A stretch of DNA of 64,000 bases from Rhodeus uyekii (GCA_037043235.1 JAWRVZ010000245.1:659098-723097); one strand, 5' to 3'. Positions 39,224 to 49,925 are shown, counted from the first letter of the stretch. Numbers and translations: made by a program. Notes: a model not told the origin generated them from the sequence alone.

Positions 39224-40127
39224 TGTCCCGCTCCTCCTGTGTGTCCCTCCTGTGTTGCCGTAGTTTGTCTTGTACCACTCCCCCTTGTTTGTTGCCAGGT
39301 GTTCCTTGTCTTTCCCAGCTATTTATACCGTCATGTGTTCCATGTCGTGTGTGGATGTTCCGTTTCCCTGAGTTCGCACAAAGAAGTGCCGTTTTGTAGT
39401 GATGGCGAAATGAAGCTTCCCCTCAACTGTATCCTAAAAAGGTTCATTACTCAAAGCTTTTCAACACGGTGCACACTACCGATATCTTGTGGTCAAAGTT
39501 TGAAGTTCAAAGAGCTGCTTGTGCCAGAGGACCCATTCATTTTTTTGTTTCATGTAACAATTCACTTTGATAAATCCACAAAAGCAATAAAAAAGTTTTT
39601 TTTTTCTTCATTTGTTAATTTAGTAGGCTACTTACAACATGAACAAATGAGCCTATTAGTGAATTTATGAAACAAAATAATAAATGGGACAAATTAACGT
39701 GTATAGAATTTTTTTTATGAATCTGCTTTGATCAACACATGCAGCCTTATTTACATAAACTTTAGCCTTGGTCCTAAACCTATGAATTCATAGGCAAGGC
39801 TCATGTAGGCATATATAATCAAAATAAAATAAAGTAATTGTGGAATGGTGAAGTGCTTGTGAACTGGGGAGTTTTTATTTTGTGGGAAATAATAAAAACA
39901 TTTTTTATTAAGGAACAGAACTTGTTCAACAGTGCGGGGGATTAGTCTATTAGTATTTCCCCTGCCTTTGAAAATATTCTCTCACATGGGACTGAGGAGG
40001 CAGGAGTGCATAAAAATTCCAGGGCAAGATGATGAAGATGTGGATAGACAAAGTATTAGTAAAATACATAAAAGTATGCGGGTAAATATTTATTCATATT
40101 ACTATTAGCCTAATTCTTATAATTCGT

Positions 40128-40224
40128 TATTATTTTACAATATAGTTCTTTATATCTTACAATCTTTCATTTGAAAGTCATGTTTCTAGCATCTGTAAAA
40201 CGGCAATCCTCCATCTTAAAAATA
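40128..40224 (+). pseudogene. L2-type LINE, 5' piece (third layer)
   Basis: The frame reads SHVSSICKTAILHLKN up to the Gypsy insertion and resumes after it with ISKLRHMLSKTNAEKL. The 5' break from hAT to LINE sequence lies at about 40128-40160. LINE 5' truncation is the usual result of incomplete reverse transcription. Confidence 0.7.
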
Positions 40225-41177
40225 TGTAGCGCCCCCTACCCTTCCTTTTGTAGAGCGGAGCACCAGGTTCACTAGTTTGTCTCCCGACTTTATAATTTAC
40301 TTCCTATTACCAAATTAATTATAGTAACTCATATTAGCTACTTTTATACCCCATATAACAGTACACTGCTGAAACACTGAAACCAACCAAGAAGCATGTC
40401 AATATCACAACCGGGTAAGTATGAAAAATTAACAGTAGGCTTTATTTATAATCAGAAATAAAATAAAACAGTGAATGATAACAACAAAAGAAAAGATGAA
40501 GAAATGTAATAGGATGAGCGGTGTATATTTCCTTCTCCAACAGGTATTAAACCAAGATTTAAAGAATCTCCAATTAAATGAAAGCCACTTACTATAGTAT
40601 TACTCTAACCGCATAGGATAGGAAAACTCAAGAACCCCATAAAACTCAACCAACGTATGTAAACCTCAATATACTCTTATAATATGCAGTTATATAATAT
40701 ATTGATAATTGTATACCCTTTCAATACAGACATAACACAAACATTTGAATACCTTTCCTTAAATGCGCGTGGGCCCACACACACACACACACACACACAC
40801 CGTTGCAGGCCTGTAACGTTGCTGGGGAGCGTTGTGACCTTGAAAACGGCAAATGGCCTCTTCACTCGAAAGAGCAAACTCAAAACAAAACGAATTCACC
40901 TGACCGCAGCTGAAATCCACGATTTCCTTTTCTGACACGGAAGATCCGTGTCTCCCTGGGGTGGCAGAAAGTCTGTGCGCGTCTCTCCCACGACGGCAGC
41001 TCCCGCGACGATTTCGGAGAAGGGTTTCTTCCTGAACTTTACCTCAGTCTCCTATCGAATACTCAGACTCGGTGAATACTCGTTGGCCACTGGCTTATCA
41101 GTCACATGATATTATAACCCACATTCATGAAATAAATAACAGGCTTAATGTTTAATAATAAACCTTACTGGGTTACA
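40225..41177 (-). repeat. 3' LTR of the Gypsy element, lacking the promoter segment
   Basis: 953 bp. Identical to the 5' LTR except for a C/T difference near 40653, T/C near 40971, one AC unit, and absence of the 361 bp found at 47845-48205. The joint in this LTR reads CAGTCAC then ATGATATT. Includes an AATAAA signal on the minus strand near 40445. Confidence 0.93.
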
Positions 41178-41192
41178 CTCTCCCCCTTCTTT
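41178..41192 (-). promoter_or_regulatory. Polypurine tract
   Basis: Minus strand AAAGAAGGGGGAGAG lies directly against the 3' LTR, where plus-strand DNA synthesis is primed. It is 24 bp past the gag-pol stop codon. Confidence 0.9.
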
Positions 41193-41216
41193 AAGACTCA
41201 TGTCCCCATGAGACTA

Positions 41217-44200
41217 TTACACTATCCCACTTGGTAGTGTGACTATAGCTTGTTGGTTATTACTCAAACTAGAACATAGTGAACAATGGGCCATAGGGTG
41301 GCACCACCATGTTTTGCAAGAACTATTTTTTCTTGGGAAATCTTCAATTTGTACCACCATACCCCTATAAGCAACGGTTAAGGGTCTGTCCGTAGATTTT
41401 CCCAGTTCATCATAACACAGTTTGTTCACTGGCTTCACTTCTCTTCTTGGACGAAGTGCAACATTTTCCACTTCTGGTTCTTTTGGGACATTCATGATTT
41501 GACTGTCCCCCCCTTCTGAGTCCGAACCCTCCATAGTTGTAAGAGAGATGTTTTCAGCCTCGCACTCCGTTAGATCTCCCTTCGGTTCCGTTGGATGAGG
41601 AACTCTTTCTTGGATCAGTACATCCTCTAAGTTTAATGAAGTAATGGACATCGGCTTGGGTGGTATTCTTTGTTGAACTGGGCAATAATTACCCAGGCTA
41701 CTGTCATCACTGTCAGAGTGATCTGTTGAATCACCATGAACTTGTGCCGATTGCTCTCTTTGTGTTCTCTCCACAGTTCTTGTTCTGGTCACCGCTGACT
41801 GCTGTACTTCTTTCCTCTCATCTGGTAGGTACATCCTCACTCCATCTCCAATAGGCAGCAAATGGTCTCTATGCAATGTCCTCACAGTACCTGTACCAGT
41901 CTCTGGTTTTACTCTATATACAGGTAAGTTTGGCAGCTTCTCCACGACAAAGTAAGGTGAGGAGTTCCAGCGATCTTGTAACTTATGCTTCCCGGTAATA
42001 GCCAGGTTCTTAATAAGCACTCGGTCTCCTTTCTCCAAAGTTTGATATTTCACTTTACGGTCGTACAGTCTCTTGTTCCTTTGCTGTGTCTTCAGAGAAC
42101 TCTCAGAGGCTAAATGATATGCCTGCTGCAGCTCTTTTTTCAATCTCTCAACATACTGTTGATGTTTCCTCCCACCCTCACCAGCTGCAGACGTTCCGAA
42201 GCATACATCCACCGGCAGTCGAGCTTCCCTTCCGAACAACAGAAAATAAGGCGAGTATCCAGTTGCTTCATTTTTTGTACAGTTGTACGCATGCACCAAC
42301 TGACTGATGCTTTGGCTCCACCTGTTCTTCTGGGCAGGATTCAGGGTACCCAGCATGGAAAGCAGCGTTCGATTGAAACGCTCAGGCTGTGGATCTCCCT
42401 GAGGGTGGTACGGTGATGTTCGGGACTTGCGAATTCCTAAGATTCCAAGTAGTTCTTTGATTAGCCTACTTTCAAAATCACGCCCTTGGTCAGAGTGAAT
42501 ACGGCCTGGCAAACCATAGTGTACAAAGAATTTCTCCACCAGGATCTTAGCCACTGTCAAGGCTTTCTGGTCTTTTGCTGGATATGCCTGAGCATAGCGG
42601 GTGAAATGATCTGTGATGACCAAAACATTGGAGACACCCTTTGAATCAGGTTCAATAGACAGGAAGTCAATACATACAAGATCTAGTGGGCCACTGCTTG
42701 TGATGTGGTTCAAGTATGCGGATCGTTGAGGTAAGGTCTTTCTAGCTACACAACGTCCACATTCTTTCACATACTGCTCCACGTCTTTGTTCATACGTGG
42801 CCAGTAGAAACGATCTTTACAAAGCTCAGTGGTTCTTTCTATTCCAAGGTGCCCTGACTCATCATGAAGGGAATGTAAAACTTGAGCCCGGTACGTTACT
42901 GGTAAAACTAGCTGCTGTCTCTCTCTCCCGCAGGTGCTTCTGGTAATTCGGTACAACAGGTTATTGCGAATGTGTAACTTTGTACCCTGCTGCCGCAGGA
43001 GAGTCTCAATGGGGTTAGAACTCTTGGTAGAGGTAAGTATATGCCCTTGCACCACCTCTTGCTTCACTTTTCCAATGATGGCGTCTTGCTCTTGCGCTAA
43101 TTTCAATTCAGAGTTAGACAACGGCTCATTGTGTCCCATTTCCAACTGTACTGGGCAAACGTATACGGAGGGAATGACTTCTAGATTAGCACCCAACTGA
43201 TCCACCAGCCTACTGCAGGATTCATCGGAGTGGTGAGTATCTGCAAGCTGACAGATGGCCTGCACTCCTGATCTTGGTAGGTCCACCCATTCTTGTGACA
43301 TGTCATTGTGCGAGTGATAGCGCGACAGTATGTCTGCATCGATGTTATGACGCCCCGGCTTGTACTGAAGGCTAAAGTCATAAGTGGCTAAGGAAGCCAG
43401 CCACCGATGTCCAGTAGCACTAAGCTTTGCACTTGTAAGAACATAGGTGAGGGGGTTGTTGTCTGTCCTAACTGTGAACTTTGCTCCATACAAGTAGTCA
43501 TGGAATTTATCCACCACAGCCCACTTGAGTGCCAGGAATTCCAACTGGTGAATGGGATAGTTGCGTTCAGCAGAACTCAGTTTACGGCTGGCATAGGCAA
43601 CAGGTCTTAGTCCCTCTGGATGTTTCTGATTCAATACAGCACCTAAACCACTTAGGCTTGCATCGACATGTAGGACATAGGGCGTAGCTGGGTCTGCGTA
43701 GGCTAGTACGGGAGCATGAGTAAGGCAATAGATAATGTTGTGAAAGGCCTCAGTGCACCTTGGTTCCCAGCGCTCACCAAACGGCTCTGACTCACGGTAG
43801 TACTTGCCTCTCATTACAGTTTTATTTTGACTTCTGACAGGAGGATAACCTTTGGTCAAGTCAGTCAACGGTCTCACAATGGCCGAGTAGTTCTTTATAA
43901 ACCGGCGATAGAACCCGCAAAATCCTAAAAAGGACCTCAGGGACTTCAAATCATGTGGCATCGTCCAGTGAGCAACTGCGTTCACTTTCTCAGGATCAGG
44001 CGCTATCCCAGCAGCAGATATAATGTGTCCCACATACTTGACTTGTGGCTGACAAAACTGGCACTTGTCTATAGACACTTTGAGACCATATTCTTCCAGC
44101 CGATCTAACACTTTCAGCAGCCTTTCCTCATGCTCTTCTAACGTGCGGCCAAAGACGATGAGGTCATCAAGATACACAATGACCTGAAGAAGGTGCATAT

Positions 44201-46886
44201 CTCCAACAGCTCTCTCCATTAGCCGCTGAAATGTGGCTGGAGCACCTGTGATCCCCTGGGGCATGCGTTCAAACTGGTAAAAACCCAGAGGGCAGATGAA
44301 TGCAGTTTTTTCTTTGTCCTCATCAGCCATCTCGATCTGGTAATAGCCACTACGCAAGTCTAAGACTGAGAACCATTTACTTCCGGAGAGACAGTCTAAT
44401 GCATCATCTATCCTAGGAGTGGTGTATTGGTCAGGAATTGTTCTGGAATTTAAAGTCCGGTAGTCTATGCACATGCGTATGGTTCCATTTTTCTTCCGAG
44501 CAATAACTATTGGAGAGGCATAAGGACTCCTGGATTCGGTTATGATGCCTGCAGCCAACAGGTCTTTCAGGTGCCGCCTCACGTCATCAATGTCTGCAGG
44601 TGCAACACGTCGGGATCGTTCCCTAAATGGTCGATTGTCACTCAGTCTGATATTATGTTTGACCCCTTTGGCTCGACCCACCTCCCACTCCTCAAGGGAG
44701 AACACATTTCTACGCTCCGATAACTTCTCTCTAAGTCGTTTCTCCCAATCGGCTGGAATGGAGTCACCAAACTTGAACACTTGCTGATCTATCTTTTCTG
44801 GCACCGTTGGAGTCTCTGACGTAACTGTGACGGTATCAGTGGCATAGACTTTAGCAATTACTGTGTCAGTTGGAAGACTGATATCTTTAGAGGTCTCATT
44901 GCAGACCAATAGTCTGAAGCTATTTACATCCATGGTGGAAGAGGACAACACAGTTGGAGGGATCAACAGACCAGCTGGGAGTTGACTTTCTAAAGGCGTT
45001 TCAACCAGAAAAATGTCTTTTCTCAGTGGCTTCTCACACTCCACTTTGCACACTGCATACGTTTCACTTCTGGAAGGGATAGTTAAGGTTCCTGGTCCTT
45101 TCCACTTGACCTGGGCCTCAGCAAGCTCAGGGACTCCGTCTTTTCCCTGCAACCCCAGTGCACATGGTGTGAGGAGCGTCGACTGAATTCTCAGTGAATG
45201 CGCTTGGTTTGATACACTGGAGTCCTGGTTGAGCATGGTCAGACGCTGAAAGAAGCTTGCGTTGGTGCCTATTATTACAGGAACCTGCTGAGGACCTTGA
45301 GGTTCTGGGCAGACCAAAGCCAGGATGGAAACACACTCTTTCACCCCAGTGATGGAAACAGGAAGCAAAACATCCACTATTATGTATCCCTTGTAGGGAT
45401 AGCTGGAAGAGCTCAGTCCCCAAATAGACAATCCAGTGAGCGGATGGATGGGTACCTGTGGTAAGTATTTGGAATACCACTGGTCGAATACAATGGTGAC
45501 TTGTGACCCACTATCCAGTAACGCTTTACAAGGACATCCATTCAGCTGTATGTTAATGGTTGCGGCAGGTCCCACTAACCCCCTGGGAAGTTGACTAACC
45601 CCAATGTCCTTAATTTGACTCTTTTTTGAGAAACAGTCTAAATTGCTAGAAGAGCCACTTTTTTCATCCACTGGGTTCCTCCCAGTCGTAGCTTTTCGGA
45701 GAGCACGTAACAATTTTTGTATTACCTGAGCGCTATTTTCAGGTAACTGACACTTAGTAGCAATGTGTCCATCCTCTCCGCATCGGTAACAGAAGAAATT
45801 GTCTTTTGGCTTAACTGGTCTCTCTCTATAAGATACTGGAGCATACCTGGGGTTTGATGGCCCCTGGTGTAACGCTGTACTGGAACTGATACTCATAACT
45901 GCCAGCTGCTGTTGCAGTTGCTGGATTTGGTTCTTTAAAGCTTGTACTTCAGATTCATCATGAGTATCCGGTTTTTTCTTTTCCAGCTTGCCTTTCGGAA
46001 CAACCCTCATGGAAGAAGCAGAAATGGGGTCTGGATCATCCCCAAATTTGGATCTTAGCTCCTGAATGTCAGCTTGGAGTTGTCTAAGCACAGAAAAGTC
46101 TAGACTATCATCCGGCCTCAACTGTATGGGCTTCACCGAGGCTCTGATTTTATGACGAGTTGCTTCATTCTCCTCAGCTTCTCTGATTTCATTTAAGAGT
46201 GCCAGAAAAGTGGGTGGCTTTTCTCTTCTCTCCCTTAGTCTTAGCTGCAGAAGCATCAAATCCGACTCCACTGCACCTCTAATCAGCTGTTCAATCCTGG
46301 TTCGGTCCATCAGATGGAGGCTTAATCCTCCTCTTTGCACCACTTTATTCAAGGATTTCTCCATCCTGCGCAGAAAATCAGACAAAGCTTCCCTAGGAAA
46401 TTGCCGTAAAAGACGAAAGGCAAAATATAGATCCTCCCCAGACTCAGATGTTCCAAATGTGTTTTCTATGGTGTCAAGGTATTGAGAAGCACTTGCCTCC
46501 GGACTTGAAAACCGAACAGCTTTTATAATGTCCAGTGCTGGCCCTTTCACACTTTCCATTATTCTTCGTCGTTTCTCCTTTTCAGAACACTCACATTCCT
46601 CAGTCATTAATCTGGCCTGTTCTATCCAGTTTTCTAGACTTTCCTCTCCTATCGGTATTGGAACAGTGCCGGAAAAGGTACGTAGTCTACGGTAAGCATT
46701 AGTTTCGCTTGGTGGTTTTGTTGTCTTCTCCAGGAGGTCACCCACCGCACGAATAAGGGACTCAGGGGAACTGGAACTTTGTGGAGGGAATAAAGCATGT
46801 ACATCAGTCAAAGATTTCCCTTCACTCGTTAAGAATGTTAACAACTTTGTGGAAAACTCAGAGGCTGAAGCATCAACAGGTGCCAT
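41217..46886 (-). CDS. Gypsy gag-pol polyprotein, 1889 aa, uninterrupted
   Basis: Single frame with no stop or shift. In order: a gag capsid-like region (about residues 70-240, with FSGTVPIPIGEESLENWIEQ) resembling the gag that gave rise to vertebrate PNMA genes; a coiled-coil stretch (313-330); a CCHC zinc knuckle (C366, C369, H374, C379); an aspartic protease with DSG at 458-460. Reverse transcriptase follows with D843 and YLDD (905-908), then RNase H (D1075, E1116, D1142, D1183/D1185). The integrase has an H1341-H1346-C1376-C1379 zinc site and a D1407-D1466-E1502 triad with 35 residues between the last two. No chromodomain is seen. The product would assemble particles, copy the RNA and integrate the DNA. 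The first ATG lies 52 bp after the primer site. All catalytic residues are present; activity is not proven. Confidence 0.95.
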   Translation of the reverse strand: MAPVDASASEFSTKLLTFLTSEGKSLTDVHALFPPQSSSSPESLIRAVGDLLEKTTKPPSETNAYRRLRTFSGTVPIPIGEESLENWIEQARLMTEECECSEKEKRRRIMESVKGPALDIIKAVRFSSPEASASQYLDTIENTFGTSESGEDLYFAFRLLRQFPREALSDFLRRMEKSLNKVVQRGGLSLHLMDRTRIEQLIRGAVESDLMLLQLRLRERREKPPTFLALLNEIREAEENEATRHKIRASVKPIQLRPDDSLDFSVLRQLQADIQELRSKFGDDPDPISASSMRVVPKGKLEKKKPDTHDESEVQALKNQIQQLQQQLAVMSISSSTALHQGPSNPRYAPVSYRERPVKPKDNFFCYRCGEDGHIATKCQLPENSAQVIQKLLRALRKATTGRNPVDEKSGSSSNLDCFSKKSQIKDIGVSQLPRGLVGPAATINIQLNGCPCKALLDSGSQVTIVFDQWYSKYLPQVPIHPLTGLSIWGLSSSSYPYKGYIIVDVLLPVSITGVKECVSILALVCPEPQGPQQVPVIIGTNASFFQRLTMLNQDSSVSNQAHSLRIQSTLLTPCALGLQGKDGVPELAEAQVKWKGPGTLTIPSRSETYAVCKVECEKPLRKDIFLVETPLESQLPAGLLIPPTVLSSSTMDVNSFRLLVCNETSKDISLPTDTVIAKVYATDTVTVTSETPTVPEKIDQQVFKFGDSIPADWEKRLREKLSERRNVFSLEEWEVGRAKGVKHNIRLSDNRPFRERSRRVAPADIDDVRRHLKDLLAAGIITESRSPYASPIVIARKKNGTIRMCIDYRTLNSRTIPDQYTTPRIDDALDCLSGSKWFSVLDLRSGYYQIEMADEDKEKTAFICPLGFYQFERMPQGITGAPATFQRLMERAVGDMHLLQVIVYLDDLIVFGRTLEEHEERLLKVLDRLEEYGLKVSIDKCQFCQPQVKYVGHIISAAGIAPDPEKVNAVAHWTMPHDLKSLRSFLGFCGFYRRFIKNYSAIVRPLTDLTKGYPPVRSQNKTVMRGKYYRESEPFGERWEPRCTEAFHNIIYCLTHAPVLAYADPATPYVLHVDASLSGLGAVLNQKHPEGLRPVAYASRKLSSAERNYPIHQLEFLALKWAVVDKFHDYLYGAKFTVRTDNNPLTYVLTSAKLSATGHRWLASLATYDFSLQYKPGRHNIDADILSRYHSHNDMSQEWVDLPRSGVQAICQLADTHHSDESCSRLVDQLGANLEVIPSVYVCPVQLEMGHNEPLSNSELKLAQEQDAIIGKVKQEVVQGHILTSTKSSNPIETLLRQQGTKLHIRNNLLYRITRSTCGRERQQLVLPVTYRAQVLHSLHDESGHLGIERTTELCKDRFYWPRMNKDVEQYVKECGRCVARKTLPQRSAYLNHITSSGPLDLVCIDFLSIEPDSKGVSNVLVITDHFTRYAQAYPAKDQKALTVAKILVEKFFVHYGLPGRIHSDQGRDFESRLIKELLGILGIRKSRTSPYHPQGDPQPERFNRTLLSMLGTLNPAQKNRWSQSISQLVHAYNCTKNEATGYSPYFLLFGREARLPVDVCFGTSAAGEGGRKHQQYVERLKKELQQAYHLASESSLKTQQRNKRLYDRKVKYQTLEKGDRVLIKNLAITGKHKLQDRWNSSPYFVVEKLPNLPVYRVKPETGTGTVRTLHRDHLLPIGDGVRMYLPDERKEVQQSAVTRTRTVERTQREQSAQVHGDSTDHSDSDDSSLGNYCPVQQRIPPKPMSITSLNLEDVLIQERVPHPTEPKGDLTECEAENISLTTMEGSDSEGGDSQIMNVPKEPEVENVALRPRREVKPVNKLCYDELGKSTDRPLTVAYRGMVVQIEDFPRKNSSCKTWWCHPMAHCSLCSSLSNNQQAIVTLPSGIV

Positions 46887-46938
46887 TGGCTGTAATTAAA
46901 GTATACTTTTGTCTTCATCAGGGTAACAGGAAGTTTGG

Positions 46939-46956
46939 ATCCCGGACGAGCCCCCA
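46939..46956 (-). promoter_or_regulatory. Primer-binding site, tRNA-Pro type
   Basis: Minus strand TGGGGGCTCGTCCGGGAT, 5 bases inside the 5' LTR. This is the 18-base complement of the tRNA-Pro 3' end, the primer site also known from some gammaretroviruses. It shows which tRNA would prime first-strand synthesis. Confidence 0.9.
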
Positions 46957-46961
46957 AATTA

Positions 46962-48277
46962 TGTAGCGCCCCCTACCCTTCCTTTTGTAGAGCGGAGCAC
47001 CAGGTTCACTAGTTTGTCTCCCGACTTTATAATTTACTTCCTATTACCAAATTAATTATAGTAACTCATATTAGCTACTTTTATACCCCATATAACAGTA
47101 CACTGCTGAAACACTGAAACCAACCAAGAAGCATGTCAATATCACAACCGGGTAAGTATGAAAAATTAACAGTAGGCTTTATTTATAATCAGAAATAAAA
47201 TAAAACAGTGAATGATAACAACAAAAGAAAAGATGAAGAAATGTAATAGGATGAGCGGTGTATATTTCCTTCTCCAACAGGTATTAAACCAAGATTTAAA
47301 GAATCTCCAATTAAATGAAAGCCACTTACTATAGTATTACTCTAACCGCATAGGATAGGAAAACTCAAGAACCCCATAAAACTCAACCAATGTATGTAAA
47401 CCTCAATATACTCTTATAATATGCAGTTATATAATATATTGATAATTGTATACCCTTTCAATACAGACATAACACAAACATTTGAATACCTTTCCTTAAA
47501 TGCGCGTGGGCCCACACACACACACACACACACACACACCGTTGCAGGCCTGTAACGTTGCTGGGGAGCGTTGTGACCTTGAAAACGGCAAATGGCCTCT
47601 TCACTCGAAAGAGCAAACTCAAAACAAAACGAATTCACCTGACCGCAGCTGAAATCCACGATTTCCTTTTCTGACACGGAAGATCCGTGTCTCCCTGGGG
47701 TGGCAGAAAGTCCGTGCGCGTCTCTCCCACGACGGCAGCTCCCGCGACGATTTCGGAGAAGGGTTTCTTCCTGAACTTTACCTCAGTCTCCTATCGAATA
47801 CTCAGACTCGGTGAATACTCGTTGGCCACTGGCTTATCAGTCACTATTATACACTAAGTTTCGGGCCACGATCAAAGTAGGTGTCGAGGAACAGTGGTTC
47901 ACAGTTAAACCGTTGTTCAAAGTATAACAAAACCAACCAAACTCTTCACAATCTTAACCTGCTTCTCTCGCTGTCCTTTCTCTCTCCTCTCCTCACCGAT
48001 CTCTGTTCGCGCCTCCGCCTGTCCCTCCAATCAGAGTCTTTCTTATATACAGAGGGGCGGGAATACATAAAAACTAACCAATCACCCACCAAAGGACAAA
48101 CATGCTGAGCAAACACATATGTAGACAGTACATCGCAAACAAACTTGATAGTGTTTAACTATTAAAGGGACAGTACATAGGTCTCTTAACAGAGTACACA
48201 AAGTTATGATATTATAACCCACATTCATGAAATAAATAACAGGCTTAATGTTTAATAATAAACCTTACTGGGTTACA
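46962..48277 (-). repeat. 5' LTR of the Gypsy element, full length
   Basis: 1316 bp, minus-strand TGTAACCCAG to GGGCGCTACA. Contains the 361-bp segment missing from the 3' LTR and an AC microsatellite near 47514-47540. Confidence 0.93.
47845..48205 (-). promoter_or_regulatory. Probable core promoter segment of the 5' LTR
   Basis: On the minus strand this segment contains CCCGCCCC (GC-box type, about 48053-48061) just upstream of TGTATATAAGA (TATA type, about 48041-48051), followed by GATTGG (inverted CCAAT) near 48028. This order fits a U3 core promoter driving the element. The assignment is inference from motif content. Confidence 0.6.
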
Positions 48278-49444
48278 AATATATCTAAATTGCGACATAT
48301 GCTCTCTAAGACAAATGCGGAAAAGTTAGTTCATGCGTTCATGAGTTCAAGGCTAGATTATTGTAATGCTCTACTAGGTGGTTGCCCTGCACGCTTAATA
48401 AACAAATTCCAGCTGGTCCAAAATGCAGCAGCTCGAGTTCTTACTAGAACCAGGAAGTATGAGCATATTAGCCCAGTTCTGTCAAACCTGCACTGGCTTC
48501 CTATTAAACACCGAATACATTTTAAAATCTTGCTAATTACTTACAAAGCATTAAATGGTTTAGCTCCACAGTACTTGAGTGATCTCTTAACACATTATAG
48601 TCCTTCACGTCTATTGCGATCCCAAAATACTGACCAGCTTATAATACCTAGAATATCAAAGTCAACTGCTGGCGGGCGATCCTTTTCCTATTTAGCTCCT
48701 AAACTCTGGAACAGTCTTCCTATTACAGTTCGGGAAGCAGACACACTCTGTCAGTTTAAATGTAGACTAAAAACACATCTCTTCAACCTGGCATACACAT
48801 AACACATTATACATACATTTTTAATCCAAATCATGTAAAATGATTGTTAGGCTGCATAATTTAGATAAGCCGGAACCGGGAACATTCCCATAACACCTGA
48901 TGTACTCGATACATCAGAAGAAGAATGGCATCTACGCTGATATTGGTTTCTGTTTATTCCGAGGTTACCGTGGTCGGCTGAAGGACCTGGACACGAGCAC
49001 AGCACTGCCCTGGGGTGTCTGCGGAGACCGTGACTCTACTAGACCCTCCCCTGTGACGATCATGAACCCATCTCTAACCGGACCAAATTGGACTTCATAT
49101 TGGACTTGAATTGTTGTATAATAATCATGCACGGTTTGGCTGTTGGCCAGAGGAGAACTGGTCCCCCAACTGAGCCTGGTTTCTCCCAAGGTTTTTTCTC
49201 CATTCTATTCTTCATTTGTTACGTCACCTGCCGGAGTTTTGGTTCCTTGCCGCTGTCGCCTATGGCTTGCTCAGTTGGGGAAACTTAACACTTAAAATTC
49301 ATCAATTGTATTGATTCACCTGCTCTTTTGGGGCTTCTGTTCAGCCAAACAAACTTTGTTTATATTGTTTTTCCTGTAAAGCTGCTTTGAAACAATCTAC
49401 ATTGTAAAAAGCGCTATATAAATAAAGGTGACTTAACTTGACTT
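48278..49444 (+). pseudogene. L2-type LINE, 3' piece with UTR (third layer)
   Basis: 48282-48802 encodes the C-terminal LINE block: SSRLDYCNALLGGCPARL, LVQNAAARVLTRTRKYEHIS, LHWLPIKHRIHFKILLITYK and SFSYLAPKLWNSLP, open to a stop at 48800-48802. The apparent ATG at 48248 lies in the LTR and is accidental. The UTR runs to GTGACTTAACTTGACTT at about 49444 and includes GCTGCTTTGAAACAATCT, also seen at the window end. Only the last part of ORF2 was copied; endonuclease and catalytic RT are missing, so it was dead on arrival, before the Gypsy insertion. Confidence 0.85.
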
Positions 49445-49925
49445 ATATTAATAATAATAATAATAACAACAACAATGAGCTTACTTTATTTGTTGATACA
49501 ACCTGAAAATCCTGCCAGACTTCCGAACGGCCTCTTTTCTTGGCTGGTTCCATGGTCAAAATTCAAAAGAGCTTGAGAGTTTTGTGTCAGTTCATTACCA
49601 TTTTACCGAAGTGCATGACACTCAAAACCTGCGCAAGGGGTTCGCACTACATTTCAACCAGATTACGAAGCAGTCACGTGGTTGAGGGAGAAAACGAAGC
49701 TTCGGACGTCACTGATCACGTGGTTATGGCAAAACGAATCAAGCTCCGAGACAGTGCTTCACTGTGAGATGTTTCGTTTTTTTGATGAAGCTTCGAATCC
49801 TCGGTGTCAAACGTCACATCACTACCATTTTGTTTCATGTTAAATAAAGTTTTTTTTTAATTGTCCTCATCTCCGTATCTTCTCCGCATCGCACACGCAC
49901 ACCAGAAGAAACAATGTGTGTAACA

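Larger units (their letters stand above)
40225..48277 (-). mobile_element. Ty3/Gypsy LTR retrotransposon, nearly intact (innermost layer)
   Basis: An 8.05-kb element on the minus strand: 5' LTR 46962-48277, primer site 46939-46956, one gag-pol frame 41217-46886, polypurine tract 41178-41192, 3' LTR 40225-41177. Both LTRs run TG to CA. AATA is duplicated at the flanks (40221-40224 and 48278-48281), and removing the element restores the LINE reading frame. The LTRs differ by two substitutions and one AC unit, plus a 361-bp segment present only in the 5' LTR. I infer a recent insertion. Confidence 0.95.
39397..49824. mobile_element. hAT element, copy 2, split by a LINE (second layer)
   Basis: Outer parts 39397-40127 and 49445-49824 align in reverse orientation to the whole of copy 1 (3508-4629) and end in TAGTGATG and CATCACTA. 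Flanking octamers CCGTTTTG and CCATTTTG match at 7 of 8 positions. Without the inserted 9.3 kb it would be about 1.11 kb. Confidence 0.85.
39224..49925 (+). mobile_element. LTR-like sequence split by nested insertions (outermost layer)
   Basis: 39224-39396 starts TGTCCCGCTCCTCC and includes a TATA-like CTATTTATACC. 49825-49925 supplies an AATAAAG signal, the TCTCCGCATCGCAC motif and a TGTAACA end. Joined across the insertion they have LTR layout over about 270 bp. The split point carries the hAT target octamer (CCGTTTTG left, CCATTTTG right). No TSD could be assigned to the LTR itself. Confidence 0.6.

Noticed and set aside
46939..46956. Endogenous retrovirus rather than Gypsy, because of the tRNA-Pro primer site
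   Set aside because: Gag-pol is a single Ty3/Gypsy-type frame with YLDD RT and an integrase after RNase H. No envelope frame follows, and 24 bp separate the stop codon from the polypurine tract.
48248..48280. ATG at 48248 as a real start of the LINE-derived frame
   Set aside because: It lies in the Gypsy LTR. The codons before 48282 are LTR sequence fused by insertion to the LINE frame.
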